64,000 bases of DNA from Endomychus coccineus (Eukaryota; Arthropoda; Insecta; Coleoptera; Endomychidae): assembly GCA_958510875.1 (NCBI GenBank), contig OY294070.1, positions 44,539,299 to 44,603,298 on the forward strand, read 5' to 3'. Shown here one piece after another: positions 42,639-52,173 of this stretch. Within the stretch, counting starts at the first letter, position 1; every line of letters begins with the position of its first letter. The notes beneath the pieces are model-generated. The model was given only the letters and a program-made list of their open reading frames with translations, did not search any database and had not been told where the DNA came from. Both the position numbers and the translations under genes were made by a program.

Positions 42639-43424
42639 AACGGTAACGATGAAAACGTTATCGAAGTTTTAATGAGTCGATTTCCCAGCCTGATAGAACG
42701 TCATGTTCGAAACGCGTTCACAATTAGAAAATCACTGGATTATTGTAAACGACCTTCGAGTACTCGATATCTATTTCTCAATGTATCGGGATATCCATCG
42801 ATCGAAACTATTCGTTCTGATGGAACGATTATTTATTCGCCATACGGTGGTGATGGAATCGTTCCTGTAACTAAATCGAATATACGACATTGTCGTAACA
42901 ACCGCGGCCGATTATTTTCCAATACGTTACTATCTTTCGATTGTAGCGTACATTTGTCGATGTTGAAACGTAATCATACCGTACGAATGATTTCTTGTGC
43001 TATCGAAAGTTTGCTAGTTCCAATTTTACAGTCGCGATTCACTAAAGAAATTCATTTGTTCGAATGTGAAAGATACGTAGATTGGGTCGACGAAAAAAAT
43101 CTATACGATTTCAAGTGGCGTTTCTCTTCTTTTGCAAACAACAAGCAAATGAATGTTCAAATTTTCCAGGTAAACGATATCGTTGTTGTGCGAGCGATAT
43201 TACGCTATCATATGGAAAATAATCGCACAATCGTCCCCATGAACGATATGAAACTCTATTTGAACGATTCGAAGTACGCCATAAAATACGACCGCGTTGC
43301 CGTTCGTTCCTTTAGACTAGTGTTTTGTATCGGAAGTCGACGTCCGTTTATCATAAAACGTTTATTCGTCGTTCTTCCCGATGCGCAATTCGATTTTGCG
43401 GAAAATATGAAAGGGAGTTATTAA
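41889..43424 (+). CDS. LCAT/PDAT-like lipase (acyltransferase fold), 511 aa
   Basis: It begins MLVVIFIPGLKGSSIEKNG, the strand and oxyanion-type start of LCAT-family alpha/beta hydrolases. FAYDWRRS follows, then the nucleophile elbow GHSFGGL (S142), GGDGIVP with the acidic residue (D322), and SVHLSML with the His (H355). The triad is complete. A polyN/polyD run after residue 225 is an insert. There is no signal peptide, so it should act in the cell or in the virion. It could remodel phospholipids of membranes. An LCAT-type gene is unusual for this virus class as far as I know. It lies about 100 bases after the LEF-8-like gene on the same strand. Confidence 0.8.
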
Positions 43425-43584
43425 TAGTGAAAGAATCGATTGCTGGAAAATCTCACAGAAACCTCGTAGTACGTCGTTCCGATACAAGGGTGAAATTCGT
43501 ATTTCATAACAGTCACGTCGGTTGCAAATGGGTTTAGTGTCAAGGAGAACGGGAAAAATAAAATACAAAAAATAAATTCAAATT

Positions 43585-43740
43585 TTATTCTTCGGCATCA
43601 TAGAGGTCGAGGAACAAAAGGGTAGATACTCCGACGAATATCCCGTCCGCCTTATCGGGAACATAGGTTTCGTCGAATTCTGACACATCGGTCGCTATTT
43701 CGTCGCAGCGAAGAACATTAGAATTTCGAGGACGTTTTTA
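43585..43740 (-). pseudogene. Gene remnant with TYVPDKADGIFVGVSTLLF
   Basis: A 50-codon frame without ATG ends in DLYDAEE before a TAA at 43587-43585. A related piece is at 44200-44245. Both may be leftovers of a duplicated gene lost from this place. The parent family is not recognised. Confidence 0.45.
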
Positions 43741-43785
43741 TCGTTGACTATGAACGTCATAGCAGTTCCGACCATAGTCAGAGTA

Positions 43786-43907
43786 TACAGGTCTGTCGGA
43801 GCCTCCCTTCTACTTTTTTAAAATTCGAGTGCAAGCTGATTGGTCGAGCTAGGTGACGTCACCTGGAGTGCGAGAAATGATAGAATAGAGGCTCCGGCAG
43901 ACCTGTA
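43786..43907. mobile_element. Small MITE with TACAGG ends
   Basis: Terminal inverted repeats of about 21 bases (TACAGGTCTGTCGGAGCCTC and its complement with one mismatch) bound 122 bases and are flanked by TA on each side, the target of Tc1/mariner-type elements. A perfect AGGTGACGTCACCT palindrome lies inside at 43851-43864. There is no coding potential. Confidence 0.65.
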
Positions 43908-44199
43908 TATTTTGAATATGGTTCCGACCACAATTAATTTTGGATACCAGTTCCAACAGAGGATAACAGGAAGGGGAGCAGTGTAGAGCATAAGAAATAG
44001 ATTCGAATATTTATTTTCTCTTGGAAAACAGAAGACAATATATCCCTGTTTTTTCATTTTGTTTATTTGGGAGTAACACGCTTATCAAGAAACACTCGTT
44101 CTAGGCTAGCTAGAGTAGGTATATTATAACTAAAATAAAGTTAAAATCTTAGTTGAATGGCTACTTTTATTGAGGCCAATAAAATAGAAAAAAAAATTG

Positions 44200-44245
44200 T
44201 GGATGATCCGACGAATATCCCTTCCGCCTTGTCCGGAATGTATGT
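44200..44245 (-). pseudogene. Second gene remnant (PDKAEGIFVGSST)
   Basis: The minus strand encodes TYIPDKAEGIFVGSSTI, nearly the same as the remnant at 43585-43740, with stops on both sides. The rest of 43910-44345 holds no gene that I can support. Confidence 0.45.
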
Positions 44246-44349
44246 CTTTCGCTATTTTGTATTGTAAAACGTCGCCAGCCTCGTTATGCGAATCCACTGA
44301 TCTCGTCCTTCTCGCCATCGCTTATGCACACAAACCGTCGAATCGATCA

Positions 44350-45447
44350 TTAACACGTGGAAATTGTAGAACGCGCGTTAACAATTTTCGCGATGGAACG
44401 AAACACGCACATCGTGTTGTGTGCACTACTCAGAGCCGTTGCCGTCGTCCATCGCGATTCACATCCCGCGAACGAACACCCAAAGAAATCGTGAATTCGT
44501 GTCAACGAGATCATTTCGTTGTCCACCATTTCAGCAAAGGCTCCCTTCGCATCCAGATCGACATTCCGTATTATCTCCGTATTGGAACGCACAAGAGTAG
44601 CCCGTATTTTACTTCCCATTTTAAAAACTTTCAATACGGACCACGCGGGGCGATAAATTTGTACGACGCGATCTGTATTCGATGAATGTTTATCTGTGTC
44701 GCCACACACCCACCGATAGTTCTCGGTACGAAAGGCATCCTCGACGTTCAAATCGAACGGTCTATTACACGATTCGCAACAAGTAGTCGGCTCGTCCGAC
44801 GTAGACACGAGATGCAGATAACACATGTGCGTATCGTCGTTGTAGGATATAAATTCGATTTTCCTCGGTCTAGCATGCCAACGGTATAGCGTCTGCAACA
44901 TATCCTGCGGCGAATTCGATTGAACGGCACTCGCCCGTATCGATTTTTCCAACGCTAATCTCGCCACGGCTCTAACGGCGTCGGGTAATTTAACGATCAG
45001 GTCCATCAAGTGCGACGTATCGCTGAGCGAACTTTTGTTCTTCACGTCGTACGGATTTCCGCTCGATTCGAAATCCTTGTCCGTCGTACACATCCCGGAC
45101 GATAAAATATGCTTCGCTCCCCCCGAAACATGTAAAAATTTTAAATTGATGAAAACGTTCAACTTCAACGAATTATCAGGGCCGGGTTTCGAATCGAGAC
45201 TTGATAGAACTGGCGACGAAGACGACGATGACGACGATTGAGACGACGATATTAACCTTTCCAATTCTTCAAACATCTGTTCCATTTCTGCCATTTCTGC
45301 GAAACTGAATACGGGGTATATCACCATTTTTCGTATGGATTTCAGCAGGTCCCATACCGCCTCACGATTCGTCACCGACAAATGCCATCCCACGTTAATC
45401 AAACACACCAACGTTTCTAACAATTGAATTACACCGGCACGTTCCAT
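44350..45447 (-). CDS. Unknown viral protein with zinc-ribbon-like Cys cluster, 365 aa
   Basis: The first half is helical and hydrophobic (LLETLVCLINVGWHL, LLKSIRKMVIYPVF). In the second half CCESC and a later WVCGDTD could form a zinc site. A small Cys pair (GCSFAGC) precedes the C-terminus. A Ser11 run sits near residue 75. No signal peptide or membrane anchor is certain. It stands alone between remnants and a repeat-bearing spacer. The family is not recognised. Confidence 0.65.
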   Translation of the reverse strand: MERAGVIQLLETLVCLINVGWHLSVTNREAVWDLLKSIRKMVIYPVFSFAEMAEMEQMFEELERLISSSQSSSSSSSSPVLSSLDSKPGPDNSLKLNVFINLKFLHVSGGAKHILSSGMCTTDKDFESSGNPYDVKNKSSLSDTSHLMDLIVKLPDAVRAVARLALEKSIRASAVQSNSPQDMLQTLYRWHARPRKIEFISYNDDTHMCYLHLVSTSDEPTTCCESCNRPFDLNVEDAFRTENYRWVCGDTDKHSSNTDRVVQIYRPAWSVLKVFKMGSKIRATLVRSNTEIIRNVDLDAKGAFAEMVDNEMISLTRIHDFFGCSFAGCESRWTTATALSSAHNTMCVFRSIAKIVNARSTISTC

Positions 45448-45858
45448 ATTTTGGAAAGAATCGCTGTATTAGAACTTGTCGAATGAATTTAATTGGCAAC
45501 TGTTCCGCTTATATATGCGTTGTTACCCTCTCTATCTCGGACTGACCGCGTACATATTACGAGGACAAGTTCCGATACATCTAAAAATAGATTCAACGAT
45601 AGAAGGAAATGCACATGTGAACCTCACACTATTTTTTGGTGACTCGCGACTTAGTGAGATGATTTCGGTTGGACCATGAAATTCAGAAACATCTACCGAA
45701 ATGTAATGCGGTTGTGCGTCTATAATAAATTGCATATATATATAGGTAGGTGTCCAAGTTACGAGCGAGTCAGTTTACAATAGTAGTTTGTTGTAGCTTG
45801 TACAAAATCGACATGAATTCAGTGCGTGAGTTAACAACGAATAACGCCTATACATTAT

Positions 45859-46170
45859 TTGTACAGGAACGAAGGGCAATTTGAACGTTCGGGTTTGGCG
45901 GAGCAGGATCTCAATCCGAAATCTGTTAGGCTGATCCGAGAGATCGAGTTTTTGGTTCGGGAGCTGCACGGGTATAGTAAAAAGTTCGTGGAAATGGAAA
46001 ATAAGCACTATGTGCAGTGTGTTTGGAGTAATCCCAGACTGCGTACTGGCCCAGAAACCTGTATGTGTACGCATATTCGTCTGGTATACATGCGACTCAT
46101 GGACAAGGTTGAACAGTTCCTGCGGCGAAACGACAACATCAAGAAAAGATATTTGACTCAACGCATTTGA
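45859..46170 (+). CDS. Small unknown protein, 103 aa
   Basis: It starts MYRNEGQFERSGLAEQ and has a helical RLIREIEFLVRELHGYSKKF and a Cys-containing centre (CMCTHIRL). A TATATATATAGG box about 125 bases upstream (near 45734) could drive it. The region 45448-45858 otherwise holds the repeat piece also seen at 31130-31270. Family unknown. Confidence 0.55.
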   Translation: MYRNEGQFERSGLAEQDLNPKSVRLIREIEFLVRELHGYSKKFVEMENKHYVQCVWSNPRLRTGPETCMCTHIRLVYMRLMDKVEQFLRRNDNIKKRYLTQRI

Positions 46171-46239
46171 ATTTTTGTAAATAAATTGATTTGTTAATAT
46201 TTTTCTTATTGTTCACTGACAATTTCGACGTTCCAATAA

Positions 46240-46880
46240 CCATCCAAGTGCCATCTATTTGAATGTGGACAAATTGAATGCAATACAAATTCGTCGTAAC
46301 TAACCGAGCGTCATCTATCGAACAATTTCTACAGATTGACTGTAGTAAATTAATGAGCGCCATATATCGAACATTTTATACGGGCTGACTGGTAATTTGG
46401 TGAGCGCTATCTATTGGTATGTTGTATCAATTTGTAGCAGTGAGTGTACGAGCGCCATCTGTTGGAGTTCCTTTGAACTGCCACGTATATAGTGTAGAAC
46501 CTACCATAGATGTCCTATGAATATCATGAAATTACTAAATCTGTGGATGGGGTGGGTTTAATTTTGTACAATCTAACCTCAATCGACTTCGCTCTCAGAA
46601 CTCTGAATTGAATCTGATCAAAATTTTACCCCTTCTACCGTGATTTTCGTCAGAAATCAGTAGCCTCACAGTATTTTTCGATGATTCAACAAAAAAATTC
46701 AGAGACATCTATCGAAATGTAATGCAATTTCGACAGAGTAACGTAAAAGCGCCATCTTTCGAAATATAATACAATTCCGATGTGATAACTTGGTGAGCGC
46801 CACCTATCGAAACATTATATCGAATTGTTACAATAAGCAGATGAACGCCATCTGGTGGAGTTTTCTCAAACTTTCATCCA
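46240..46880. repeat. Block B flank with GCGCCATCT units and a partial lead copy
   Basis: Units containing the GCGCCATCT-like core occur irregularly at spacing of about 50-60 bases. Between 46497 and 46665 a partial copy of the lead module is inserted, followed by a second flank piece with ATCGAAATGTAATGCAATTTC. The block thus has a duplicated entry. Confidence 0.75.
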
Positions 46881-46881
46881 A

Positions 46882-47420
46882 CACGTACAGTGTGAAACGT
46901 ACCATAGATATACTGTGTATTCTCAAGAAATTACTAAATCTGTGGATGGGGTGGGTTTAATATCGTACAATCTAACCTCAATCGACTTGACTATCGGAAC
47001 TCTGAATTGAATCTGATCAAAATTTTACCCCTTCTACCGTGATTTTCTTCAGAAATCAGTAGATTTTAGGATTTTCGTGACGTCAAACGGCTCTAGTCCA
47101 ATGAGAATCGAGTATTCACTCAGCTGACCCCAAATTAACTATATAATCAGCAAGCTTCTCGCCCGCGATCCTAAACCTCCTTGACCAGAGTAAGAACAAC
47201 GTAGTAGTCAGAAGGAGCAGGCCGTCGCGGAGGTTATATATATAATATATATATATTATATATATAGGGGTGTAGGGGTGCTATGGGGGTACGTGGAGCC
47301 TCCTTGACTGTCTAGACTTGGCGCTAGCTTCTCGCGAGAACTGAAAGTTGCTTTCCACAATTTTCGTTGCCCCGTGATACGTCACGTCTACGTCACGTGA
47401 TAACGAGTCATAGCTGCAAA
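46882..47420 (+). repeat. Block B lead module
   Basis: Nearly identical to 31500-32040, with the alternating AT tract near 47234-47267 and TTCTCGCGAGAA at 47329-47340. The strong identity of copies 15 kb apart points to recent duplication or gene conversion. Confidence 0.85.
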
Positions 47421-48960
47421 TGTTTTTGCAGCTCGAAGAAATCCGCCGATGGATTTCGTTCCAACAAATTTTACTCGCGACGAAACTGTTTCTCGACAGA
47501 GCTAGTGCGCATGACGAGGAACTTGTAAGTTTGGAGATTCGTTCGACGAGAGATTCTAGGTGGACAAAGTTTGTTCATCAAAAAATATTTTACGATTCCA
47601 TTTCTCGAACGAGATTCACGTTCCACGTTTTTACAGCTCGAAGAAATCCAATCGGTGAAATTTCGTTTCAACAAATTTTACTCGCGACGAAACTGTTTCT
47701 CGACAGAGCTAGTGCGCATGACGAGGAACTTGTAAGTTTGGAGATTCGTTCGACGAGAGATTCTAGGTGGACAAAGTTTGTTCATCAAAAAATATTTTAC
47801 GATTCCATTTCTCGAACGAGATTCACGTTCAACGTTTTTACAGCTCGAAGAAATCCAACCGGTGAAATTTCGTTTCAACAAATTTCATTCGAGACAAAAC
47901 TGTTTCTCGGTGATGCTAGTACGCATGACGAGGAACTTATAAGTTTGGAGATTCGTTCGACGAGAAATTCTAGGCGGACAACGTTGGTTCATCAGAAAAT
48001 ATTTTACGATTTCATTTCTCGAACGAGATTCACGTTCAAAGATTTTACAGTTCGAAGAAATCCACCGGTGAGATTTCGTTTCATAAATTTCATTCGAGAC
48101 AAACTGTTTCTCGATGATGCTAGTACGCATGACGAGGAACATATAAGTTTGAAAATTTGTTCGACGAGAGATTCTAGCGGACAAAGTTTGTTCATCGGAA
48201 AATATTTTATGATTTCATTTCGCGAACGAGAGTTTCGTTCAAAGTTTTTCTAGCTCGAAGAAATCCACCGGTGAGATTTCGTTTAAACAAATTTCATCCG
48301 AGACAAAACTATTTCTCGATGAACGAGAGTTTCGTTCAAAGTATTTGTAGTTCGAAAAAATCCACCGGTGGAATTTCGTTTCAACAATTATTCGTTCGAC
48401 AAGAAATTTTAGACGGACAAAGTTTATTCATCAGAAAATATTTTACGATTTCATTTTTCGAACGAGATTCACGTTCAAAGATTTTGCAGCTCGGAGAAAT
48501 CCACCGGTGGAATTTCGTTCCAACAAATTTCACTCGAGACAAAACTGTTTCATTCATAGAACGAGAGTTACGTTCACAAAGTTTTTATTGCTCGAATAAA
48601 TCCACCGGTGGCATTTCGTTTCGACAAATTTCATTTGAGACAAAACTATTTCTCGATAAACGAGAGTTTCGTTCAAAGTATTTGTAGCTGGAAAAAATCC
48701 ACCGGTGGAATTTCGTTTCAACAATTATTCGTTCGACGAGAGATTTTAGACGGACAAAGTTTATTCATCAGAAAATATTTTACGATTTCATTTCTCGAAC
48801 GAGATTCACGTTCGAAGATCTTACAGCTCGAAGAAATCCACCGGTGAGATTTCGTTTCAACAAATTTCATTCGAGACAAAACTGTTTCTCGATGACGCTA
48901 GTACGCATGACGAGGAACTTATAAGTTTGGAGGTTCGTTCGACGACAGAGATCCCAGGCC
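47420..48960 (+). repeat. Block B array: about 207-bp tandem units
   Basis: Seven or more units with a period of 206-207 bases, the later ones shortened. Units near 48361, 48500, 48603 and 48700 carry the perfect TCCACCGGTGGA palindrome. The 277-codon frame over the first four units is a repeat translation. From 48960 to 49200 the array fades into unit fragments. Confidence 0.9.
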
Positions 48961-49200
48961 GAGAAAGTTTGATCGACAAATTCTGCTCATCAAAACGTTG
49001 ACTACAGTTTCATTTTTCGAACCAAAGTTACGTTCGGACACATGGGAGCGAGTGATACGTCGACAGTTATCCGTTTCTATTTACAATTTCATTTATCAAA
49101 CGAGAGTTACGTTCAGAAAAAGTTTTATTTCGCAAACAAAAATTACAGCCTGAATGAAAAAACTTGTTTCGTTCCGATTTTCTCTTGAATCTTGTTTGTG

Positions 49201-50004
49201 TCAGCTTTGTTCGATGTAGTGGTTCGTAAGATTTGATACTGATTTAGATGCCTGCAATAAAAGTTGATCGATGTGTTTGTCCGATAGCGGAAACGAAATA
49301 TTAAACATATTTCGATAGCTCAATATTTTGTGACAATCTTGAATTGCCTCTTTGAATTGTGTTAACTGTTCGTCCTTCGATAAGTATGCCAGAAAAAGTC
49401 TGACGTATTTAATTTCTTTTTGTGTATCGAAACCTTTCCGCCGTTCTTCCAGTCCTACATTTTCCGTCGTCGATAATTTACCGGCTTTCGGTGGTTTTCT
49501 TTCAATTTTACGGAAAGATTGGTTAAGTGGTACGGGCTTTAACAGATCTTCCTTCATCTCAGACATCACCATCGACGACGGTGTTATTACACGCAAGCGA
49601 CTGATTGGAAGCGTTTGCGGTCCCAACGACGTTGCATCGATTAACGTTCTGTCCACCTTTATGTTACTAATTTCGTAACAAACGATATCGCACAATCCTA
49701 TTTCAAATTCCAAATCGGTACGATCTAGCTTTCCTAAAATATAAACTAACCACGACAGCAGTACGTTACGTGACTGTCTGAAGTGCTTATCGACGTGCGA
49801 TCCGTGTTGGCCGCTCAATTGTCGTGACGAATCTTCGTTGTGACGTCTGAATAATTCCAGGGTGAGACCGATCGCGTGCCATTTCAAGTGTCGTTCGTAA
49901 CTATATATCGGTGTGAGTGTGTATCGATGTAATAATAAAAATAATTCTTGAAACGTGGAAAACTCGTATCCGATCGGTAAGCGATCTTTGGAAAAGAATG
50001 GCAT
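49201..50004 (-). CDS. Unknown viral protein, 267 aa
   Basis: The protein starts MPFFSKDRLPIGYEF and is mainly helical (FQELFLLLHRYTL, WHAIGLTLELFRRH, YVRLFLAYLSKDEQLTQFKEAI). The middle has a Pro/Lys-rich linker. No Cys cluster and no membrane segment are present. It is divergent from the small frames at 50033 and 50235. Family unknown. Confidence 0.65.
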   Translation of the reverse strand: MPFFSKDRLPIGYEFSTFQELFLLLHRYTLTPIYSYERHLKWHAIGLTLELFRRHNEDSSRQLSGQHGSHVDKHFRQSRNVLLSWLVYILGKLDRTDLEFEIGLCDIVCYEISNIKVDRTLIDATSLGPQTLPISRLRVITPSSMVMSEMKEDLLKPVPLNQSFRKIERKPPKAGKLSTTENVGLEERRKGFDTQKEIKYVRLFLAYLSKDEQLTQFKEAIQDCHKILSYRNMFNISFPLSDKHIDQLLLQASKSVSNLTNHYIEQS

Positions 50005-50032
50005 AATACTAATAGTGATTCCTTACTAAGAG

Positions 50033-50179
50033 ATGAAGTCAAGTTCGATCACCATTTGCGACGATCGGATGTGGGAGCAATTACGTGCGCGTTGTTATGT
50101 ACATATCTACGATAAATGGTATTTACCGATCGCTTTCGACCGCGTCTACAAAACGGCGCCGTACGCGTGGAGAGTGTGA
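50033..50179 (+). CDS. Possible 48-aa protein
   Basis: ATG 50033, 28 bases from the divergent 267-aa gene start, opens a 48-codon frame with LRARCYVHIYDKWYLPIAFDR and ends in TGA 50177-50179. The composition is protein-like, with aromatic residues and no low complexity. It may be a short gene or the first part of a broken one, because the next frames downstream are also protein-like. Confidence 0.35.
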   Translation: MKSSSITICDDRMWEQLRARCYVHIYDKWYLPIAFDRVYKTAPYAWRV

Positions 50180-50234
50180 GTACATATAGGATACGCGCGC
50201 GCGTCACAATCTCATTGACAACTTATCCGTCGTT

Positions 50235-50584
50235 ATGTTCCCATGTGGTGGATGTGGCGATGGCAATTATTGTTATCGAACGAATTCGTGCGAACGATAT
50301 GATCGGTGTGGACAATTCCATGTGATGACTCGACCCAACGTGAATGTTTCTGCGTTGGTAACAACGACCGTTGCTGTTGGACCGGGATTGTTCGCATCGC
50401 AACAACAAGCCATGATATATCATCGACCGCCGTACTACACATTTCCATTTTTCGGTTAGGCGATACCGTTCAATTGGAACGCCGTCCCGAACGAACGGAA
50501 TGGTTTATCGTTCGATTCGTCAGGACCAGTGTCGTGTACAATGGAGGTTTGAAAAGAAAATTGCCGTTAACTGGAGATTCGTAA
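50235..50584 (+). CDS. Small Cys-rich gene, possibly frameshifted
   Basis: The frame from ATG 50235 encodes a Cys-rich start (MFPCGGCGDGNYCY, CERYDRCG) and ends at 50459. From about 50455 to 50584 another frame (open from 50306) encodes GDTVQLERRPERTEWFIVRFVRTS, which also looks real. They may be two overlapping genes or one gene with an indel near 50450. No family recognised. Confidence 0.4.
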
Positions 50585-50647
50585 TGTTTATTCAATTTTT
50601 GTATGTTTCGATTCGAAAATAAATATTATATTACAATTGTCGATATT

Positions 50648-51985
50648 TTAGTCATTCACAGTACGCCAACATCCAAAACGGAAAATATACGCCTCCTCAC
50701 TTTTTGACTCGTTGAACCGATTCATATTATATTTAAACCGTTTTATCGAGGAAACCAACGTTTTAATTAGGTCGTATTTTACAATTTCGTAACGATTGTA
50801 AAAATCTTGTGATTCTTTGTCTAGCGCAATTTTATTAATATAAAAGTTCCAAAAATTAGACGTTTGACGTTGAGTTTTCAAAATACTTCGCATTGCCAGT
50901 TTTTTTAATGTAACACCACCTGTCGACGATTCTGTTTGTATCGAGTAGTCAGTGACAAAATTGAAAAATTTTTCAGTGTGTGTTCGTGACATTAGGAACT
51001 CATGTATATGTCCAATGTGGGAATTGAAAAAATGTTTTCCGTTTTCGTAATCATCTTCCGAACCAACTATGGGAAATAGTGGAGATTCGATCAGTGTGTG
51101 GGGACTTGACAGAAACGGGAAAAGCGTCGAAATCGCCACAAAAATGGAACACAGGTTACGACGATAACATAGAACTTTCAACGTGTTCAAAAAGACGACA
51201 TCTTCTGCTCTCGATTGTACATTATCGGTGTAATTTTTCGACAACAACGATATAACAGCGATGGTAGCAATTTTTCTATAGATCGGATTCATGTCGAATT
51301 TGGTTTTCGTATGATCGGCTGCACAAAATTGTACGAATGTCATGATCAATTTCTGAAGGCGATGTGAATCTGTTAGGAAATGTTCAGCATTCAATTTGGA
51401 CAGAAAATCTAGCAGATGCTCCAGGGAAATTCTGTAATATTTTGCCTCGGAAAACATGCGTTTCACACACATTACAACGATATCGAATCGATCTTCACAT
51501 TGTAGTAACGTGGGTAATAAGGCGTGTCCATCTGTACACGATCGAATCAACAAAGCGTAAATGATCGTTGTTCGATGATAACACAAACAAACGTCGATTA
51601 GTGTATGGATAATTTTTCTCCTCGTTAATTTCGTCAAATCTTTTCTTGTTTTGCTTCTCGTCACTGTCAAGGGGGAGGATCCAGATGTTGACGACGTCGA
51701 TAACGATAACAGTCGCCGTGGAGAATTTGTCACTGATGAGCGTAACTTCCACGAGGAAGCATACATATCGGCAAGGTCAAATGGAATCTCCATCAAGGAA
51801 TACACTTTTCTTGCACGATTCTTCAAATGTATATAGGAAATTTTTTTGATATGTTGTCGTAAGAACGTAATTTGTTCTTTCACATGGTTCGGCACCATGT
51901 TCATCGGAAGATACGCACATTTTCTCATATAATTTTTACGTTTCTCGCGTTCTTTCATCGTAGACGATAGAGACGACGCTCGCAT
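50648..51985 (-). CDS. Tandem paralogue pair, member 1, 445 aa
   Basis: ATG 51985 is the first Met. A Lys/Arg-rich start (MKEREKRKNYMRKC) is followed by a helical body with FDLADMYASSW, KIIHTLIDVCLCYHRTTIIYALLIRSC, LLPTLLQCEDRFDIVVMCVKRM and FLSKLNAEHFLTDSHRLQKLIM. It is collinear with the gene at 52174 over its length. No enzymatic motif is visible. The regular helices suggest a repeat-helical scaffold or a structural protein. Confidence 0.7.
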   Translation of the reverse strand: MRASSLSSTMKEREKRKNYMRKCAYLPMNMVPNHVKEQITFLRQHIKKISYIHLKNRARKVYSLMEIPFDLADMYASSWKLRSSVTNSPRRLLSLSTSSTSGSSPLTVTRSKTRKDLTKLTRRKIIHTLIDVCLCYHRTTIIYALLIRSCTDGHALLPTLLQCEDRFDIVVMCVKRMFSEAKYYRISLEHLLDFLSKLNAEHFLTDSHRLQKLIMTFVQFCAADHTKTKFDMNPIYRKIATIAVISLLSKNYTDNVQSRAEDVVFLNTLKVLCYRRNLCSIFVAISTLFPFLSSPHTLIESPLFPIVGSEDDYENGKHFFNSHIGHIHEFLMSRTHTEKFFNFVTDYSIQTESSTGGVTLKKLAMRSILKTQRQTSNFWNFYINKIALDKESQDFYNRYEIVKYDLIKTLVSSIKRFKYNMNRFNESKSEEAYIFRFGCWRTVND

Positions 51986-52173
51986 GTCTGACGTGAATTC
52001 TAGTAAGAACCACCACAATGTAGAAACACTTCGCGTTTATCCTCCGTTTTATTGTCTGATAATCCCCACCATTCCCAACATCGAAGAGAAAATGGTCGCC
52101 AAATGGAGATACCACAGACTATAGTTCAAAAATAAAAAACCACGCTACGATTGTTAATATTTTATTCGAAACG

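Noticed and set aside
44130..44318. 62-codon minus frame as a gene
   Set aside because: The conserved peptide in this interval lies in another frame, so this frame is a shadow of a remnant.
47420..48253. A 277-codon frame across block B
   Set aside because: It follows the 206-207 bp repeat, which happens to stay open for several units; similar frames appear in blocks A and C in both strands. No start context or composition of a real protein.
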